DNA of 64,000 nt from Papaver somniferum (taxonomy: Eukaryota > Streptophyta > Magnoliopsida > Ranunculales > Papaveraceae), in the NCBI RefSeq assembly GCF_003573695.1, contig NC_039364.1, positions 231,920,784-231,984,783 on the forward strand, read 5' to 3'. Positions 60,441 through 64,000 of this stretch are shown one piece after another. The position numbers and the translations under genes were made by a program. The notes under the pieces were generated by a model. It did no database searches and had not been told where the DNA came from. It was given only the letters and a program-made list of their open reading frames with translations. Every line of letters starts with the position of its first letter. Position 1 is the first letter of the stretch.

Positions 60441-62586
60441 ATTATTTCCTTCATCTTATGTGGTTTCCTCAGTTTCAGCAAAATCCTTGATTTCTTCATA
60501 TTTTCTCAAAATGTTGCTCAAACGCACATCAGAAAATATCAAAATTCTCAGGACGGAGACGAGGACACTTTGGCGATGTGAGCATGTTACCTTGACCGAC
60601 CAAGGTTGACTCTTTGGCTTGCAAGGAGCCTATCCCACGCATTTTCACAATTTGACCTAATTTGCACAATTGCACGCATTAGGTCCAGAATTCTTCCAAA
60701 CGACTTGGAATTTCATAAAATGATCGTCAGTCGATCTCGTGACCAACCAGGGCCGGTTTCATGACCCCTTGGTCGTTCCTTCATCTCTTCATAATTTATT
60801 AGGTTTTATCACCTAAGGTTCAGACGAACATTATTTCAATTAATGATTAAACCAGCATTTGATCATCTTTTCACCAACTGGTCTTCAAGAGACTTTGGTA
60901 TTTTGCTCACTAGAGCATCTGGGCGTTACATGGTCGACTCATCATCCCATGAAGCCGGTCCCTCCTTCACTCTGTCGTTGATTTCTAATAAATCATCAAT
61001 TGATCAGCAATTGACCAAAATTAGGGTTTCGAATCCAAAGCTCTGCAAAACATAATTCTGAGCAGATTCGAACACTAATAATTTTACGCTGATCCCGTGA
61101 TCAACATTTTAGTTAATTATACCCGATTCAATTACCAGTATTTTGAATTGATATTTTATTTGGTCATGTTACCAATAATTCATCAAACGAGCAATACTTG
61201 CTCAAATGAGCAATATTTGCTCAAACTAAGAAATATTGGTTCAACTATCAATATTCAACAATTCATCAAGTGAACAATATTTGTTCACCTTAACTATCAA
61301 CATTTATTCGACAATTGTACTTCTGTCTCAACAGACACGTTCAATTCATGAGTCCTAGAACATTTGTTCGACTCAGCAGTGCAAGGACTCATTGTCCCAT
61401 GAAGTCAGCAACTGACTAACTAAATACATGTCTTCCTTGAAGACTCCACAATCACGAGACATCAATCGTGTCACATGGGGGATATTAACTAGGGTTTTGG
61501 TCTGGCGGCCTGCGACACGTGTGTTCACCCACGATGAGAATGTGACTAAGTCGTGCAAGCAGTTGAAGGAGTTAACGAAGTAGTGGGTGGACAATCAACC
61601 AAACCTCCGCACGATGAGAAACTGGTTTTACACGATTTCCCACTTTCCCACTCTTTGACTTCAATAACTGTCACACTTACTGGAATCAAGGTGTCTACTG
61701 CTCTTGCAATATAAATATTTCTCTGAACCTACGATTGAAACAACAGACGATTCTCGATAGACAGTCTTTCGTCTACACGAATTCATCGTCTTAGCAATTA
61801 CTCTCAACTGAGTAAACTCAATCATTCAGAAACTATTTTCACGCAAAATACAAAACACACCAACAATCCTTGATCACCATTGATCTCACACATTTCTCAG
61901 CTTCCCTCCTACAGATAAACCCATCCTCTCTTGTGACCGAATTGACTCTGGAACGACCATTGTTTTGGTTTAGGCCGGAGTCCTACAGATTGATCTCTCG
62001 AAATTAAAGCACTCCTTTCTTGAAGTGCATCTGTGTGAGGTTAAACATTTTGCTCGGTTCGAGGAGTCTCCTCCGCACGGTCGTCTCCGTAATTCCGTAA
62101 AATCCAGCAAATCGTTTTTTCCCATCTACAGATGCGCGCGGAACACGCATATTGGTGCTTCGGACACGCATCATGTCACTGTCCAATGCGCGTCCTGTGT
62201 CCGACGCGAGTCGGTCTGTGCAACCCACGTGGGGACTGGGGTTGTTTTTCTTTAGGGACCGATTATTACTGTTTCGTAATTAGTATACGAGTATTAATTT
62301 ACACAAGAAGCCATTGAGATGCACAACACGTATGATCCGTCAGCAATTATATATGATCACAATAAGAAGCAAGACCATGTACCAGTATATTCAGGTGATA
62401 AATAATAACTATATAAATCAAATCAAGAAGAGTAGTACAAAAATATAAGTAAATTTTTTAATGATCTTTAACAATTAGGAATTGTAAAGAGGATTTTCTA
62501 AATCTAATGTGTCGCACTAGTTATATTTGTCCTGAGGATGGGGGCTCCGAGGCTAGCCAGGCACACGCTTCGGACCACCAAGAGAG
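60441..62586 (+). other. LTR-like region without a gene
   Basis: There is no coding similarity. Repeated GAGCAATATTTGCTC-like words lie at 61,180-61,290, and a TATA-like GCAATATAAATATTTC at about 61,705, followed by sequence that could be a retroelement R-U5 region. I think the whole 58.3-62.3 kb block is one or more old LTRs, but I could not find TG...CA ends with a target duplication. Confidence 0.35.
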
Positions 62587-63315
62587 TGTGGGATTTAATC
62601 AGTGAGTAGTTTGACCACAAGTCAAATTATATTCTAAGCAAGCTTGTTCCTAAAGTTTAGTAACTTAAGAGCTAAGTTAGGAAAACTTATTCCCAAAGTT
62701 AGGGATTCTTGAGGGCCAAGTTTGTGTCTCTATATATAGGATTAGAATTGTAGGTTTGTGATAATCCAACCTAGAAGAGTGGTAAATCCTTGTGCTTAGG
62801 ATTTTGGTCTCTTTATTAGGGAGGATCGAGTGCTACCGTGAAGGTCAATATCGGTGTGGGAGAAAAACTTATAACGAGAGGATTTTGGTTTCTAGTATTT
62901 AGGGTTTAGGGCTTTGCCCTAAACCAAGTTTCTAGTTTCCATGTTTCTACTCTGTTAGTAGCAGCCATGAAGATGGTGTAGAAGAGAAGACACAAGGATG
63001 GTTTGGCGAATGTTAGAGAGTTGATATCTATGGTTTATCCAATGGTGTTCTCAGATATGTCTTGTTAACTCTTTGGGTCATGTCTTGGGTTGCGGAAAGA
63101 GCATGTAATGGTCTTTGATTAATGGAAGTTTTTCTAGTGGTGTTGGACGTGGACGTATCCTGTTAAAGGTGAACAACGTATATCTTGTGTTGTGGTTGTG
63201 TGCTTCTTTATCTTCTGTCTCTCTCTTATTATTTCTCCCATATTTGGTTTAAATTGCCAATTGCCCTTTGTGATCCTGTGATTTCGCTGCGCTTGGGATG
63301 CCAATTTTCCCAACA
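62587..63315 (+). mobile_element. solo LTR, 729 bp
   Basis: It starts TGTGGGATTTAATC and ends TTTTCCCAACA. It is flanked by the identical 5-bp duplication GAGAG (62,582-62,586 and 63,316-63,320). A TATA box (CTCTATATATAGG, about 62,731) lies in the expected place for a plus-strand LTR. No internal domains are present, so it is a solo LTR. Confidence 0.88.
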
Positions 63316-63330
63316 GAGAGTTCCCTTTCT

Positions 63331-63564
63331 CTAGTACAAAAACACTAATGCAATGATCAGTATATTCGCAAAAAAATCCATACCCTTGAAGTCATAGTCC
63401 CCGCAGTCATCATAGTCATCATGGTATCTGCGACAGCGACAGCGACCACCACCACCACCATAGTAGCTGCGCCTGCGATTTCTCTTCGCTGTAACCTGTG
63501 TAAATACAAGGGATACGAAGAGGAAGAGAAAGAAAAGGAGAGACGCTTTTCGTGAACTGATCAT
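63331..63564 (-). CDS. small secreted peptide, hypothetical
   Basis: This 77-residue ORF starts MISSRKASLLFFLFLFVSLV, a clear signal peptide with likely cleavage after VTA near residue 26. It is followed by a basic stretch (KRNRRRSYY), a glycine run, RCRCRRYHDDYDDCGDY and a hydrophobic end (ILIIALVFLY). There are only three cysteines, so it is not a standard defensin or RALF. I do not recognise the family. Its stop codon lies ten bases from the target duplication of the solo LTR, so the natural 3' end may have been altered by that insertion. Confidence 0.4.
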   Translation of the reverse strand: MISSRKASLLFFLFLFVSLVFTQVTAKRNRRRSYYGGGGGRCRCRRYHDDYDDCGDYDFKGMDFFANILIIALVFLY

Positions 63565-64000
63565 CTCTTATGAGGAGTTTTTTTTCTTTACCGTAAGAAT
63601 AACTAATAAGATAGTACATATAATGAACCAAAAGTTCTAAGTTTACCAAATTAGAGAACTTCATAATGAGAAGTTTATAGATTTCTTAGTTAAAATTACT
63701 ACGTCAAATTTGGAAACCAAAACAAAGATAAAAGGTAAGAAAATTGTCCAGCCAAGGAAACTAGTTAACCTTCCTATAGAGTAGTATTTTACATGGTATT
63801 CTCCTTGTACACCCCACTTCTCTCGCAAATCATCTCAAAACGGATCTTTGAACCTTGGGTATTCCTCACCAACACACATGTTCTTAAGAGCTGTCTCTTT
63901 AGTCCAAGCAATTGCCTCCTCTGGAGATTTTATTACATACACAAGGATAACAATGGGAGATTATAAGGTTCATTACAAGCAATCCATTAGTAAAGTTCAA
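63565..64000. other. gene-free end of window
   Basis: Nothing recognisable was found here. It is the presumed upstream region of the small secreted-peptide ORF. Confidence 0.4.

Noticed and set aside
62004..62317. Overlapping short ORFs on both strands
   Set aside because: They lie in a GC-rich LTR-like segment with no family motif or splice support.
1..64000. tRNA, rRNA or snRNA genes
   Set aside because: No cloverleaf, A/B box pair with acceptor stem, or rRNA core sequence was recognised; only the tRNA-complementary primer site at 2298-2309 is present.

Overview
This is a stretch of a large, repeat-rich flowering-plant (eudicot-type) nuclear genome. The evidence is GT-AG introns in every recognisable gene, plant-specific families (CASTOR ion channel, sucrose-phosphate synthase, NBS-LRR, plant mobile domain) and dense plant transposons: copia and gypsy LTRs, LINEs, Mutator-like, Stowaway, hAT and Harbinger-like elements. 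The repeat style made me think of Ranunculales/Papaveraceae, but nothing in the sequence proves that.

Layout. 1-9.2 kb is retrotransposon debris: a minus-strand copia element (gag, protease, integrase, primer-binding site, LTR edge), a 3.6 kb gypsy-type LTR nested inside that copia LTR, AT-rich remains, and plus-strand LTR fragments. 10.3-11 kb holds a stray copy of the 5' end of the EMC6 gene. 11,563-13,869 is a solo copia LTR with a perfect 5-bp target duplication. 15.9-17.7 kb holds non-LTR and LTR fragments, followed by a Harbinger-like MITE. EMC6 (plus strand, CDS 19,830-21,634, four coding exons) is apparently intact, and its 3' end is duplicated again at 24.85-25.56 kb. 25.7-31.4 kb holds MITEs, a possible defensin-like exon and a short LRR remnant.

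The gene-rich core is 32.2-41.6 kb, all on the minus strand. CASTOR (36,650-41,571) encodes a nuclear-envelope cation channel of the common symbiosis pathway and reads open through 13 exons. Directly downstream of it lies a broken sucrose-phosphate synthase copy (32,257-36,113) that lacks its first exon and carries two frameshifts, one nonsense codon and a damaged splice acceptor. The most interesting signal is in CASTOR: two adjacent homologous 99-bp exons of the same phase, separated by a 66-bp intron, which look like a mutually exclusive exon pair. Its pore filter also reads ASSGNHA where I recall ADSGNHA as the family norm.

43-46 kb holds LINE fragments and a 264-bp-arm inverted repeat. 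46,483-55,354 is a 8.9 kb Mutator-like element with matching terminal inverted repeats. It carries a truncated MULE transposase gene (plus), a damaged plant-mobile-domain gene (minus) and a solo LTR. Its introns and spacers are packed with short TTCGG/CCGAA motifs in both orientations. A second TIR element (55,467-56,598) has the same architecture with a different motif (CGGCAT/ATGCCG). 57-62.5 kb is LTR-like sequence with tandem arrays of about 110 and 193 bp. The window ends with a 729-bp solo LTR (62,587-63,315) and a small secreted-peptide ORF.

Only EMC6 and CASTOR can be called intact genes with confidence. Exon boundaries were inferred by eye from frame, GT/AG sites and recalled family sequences.
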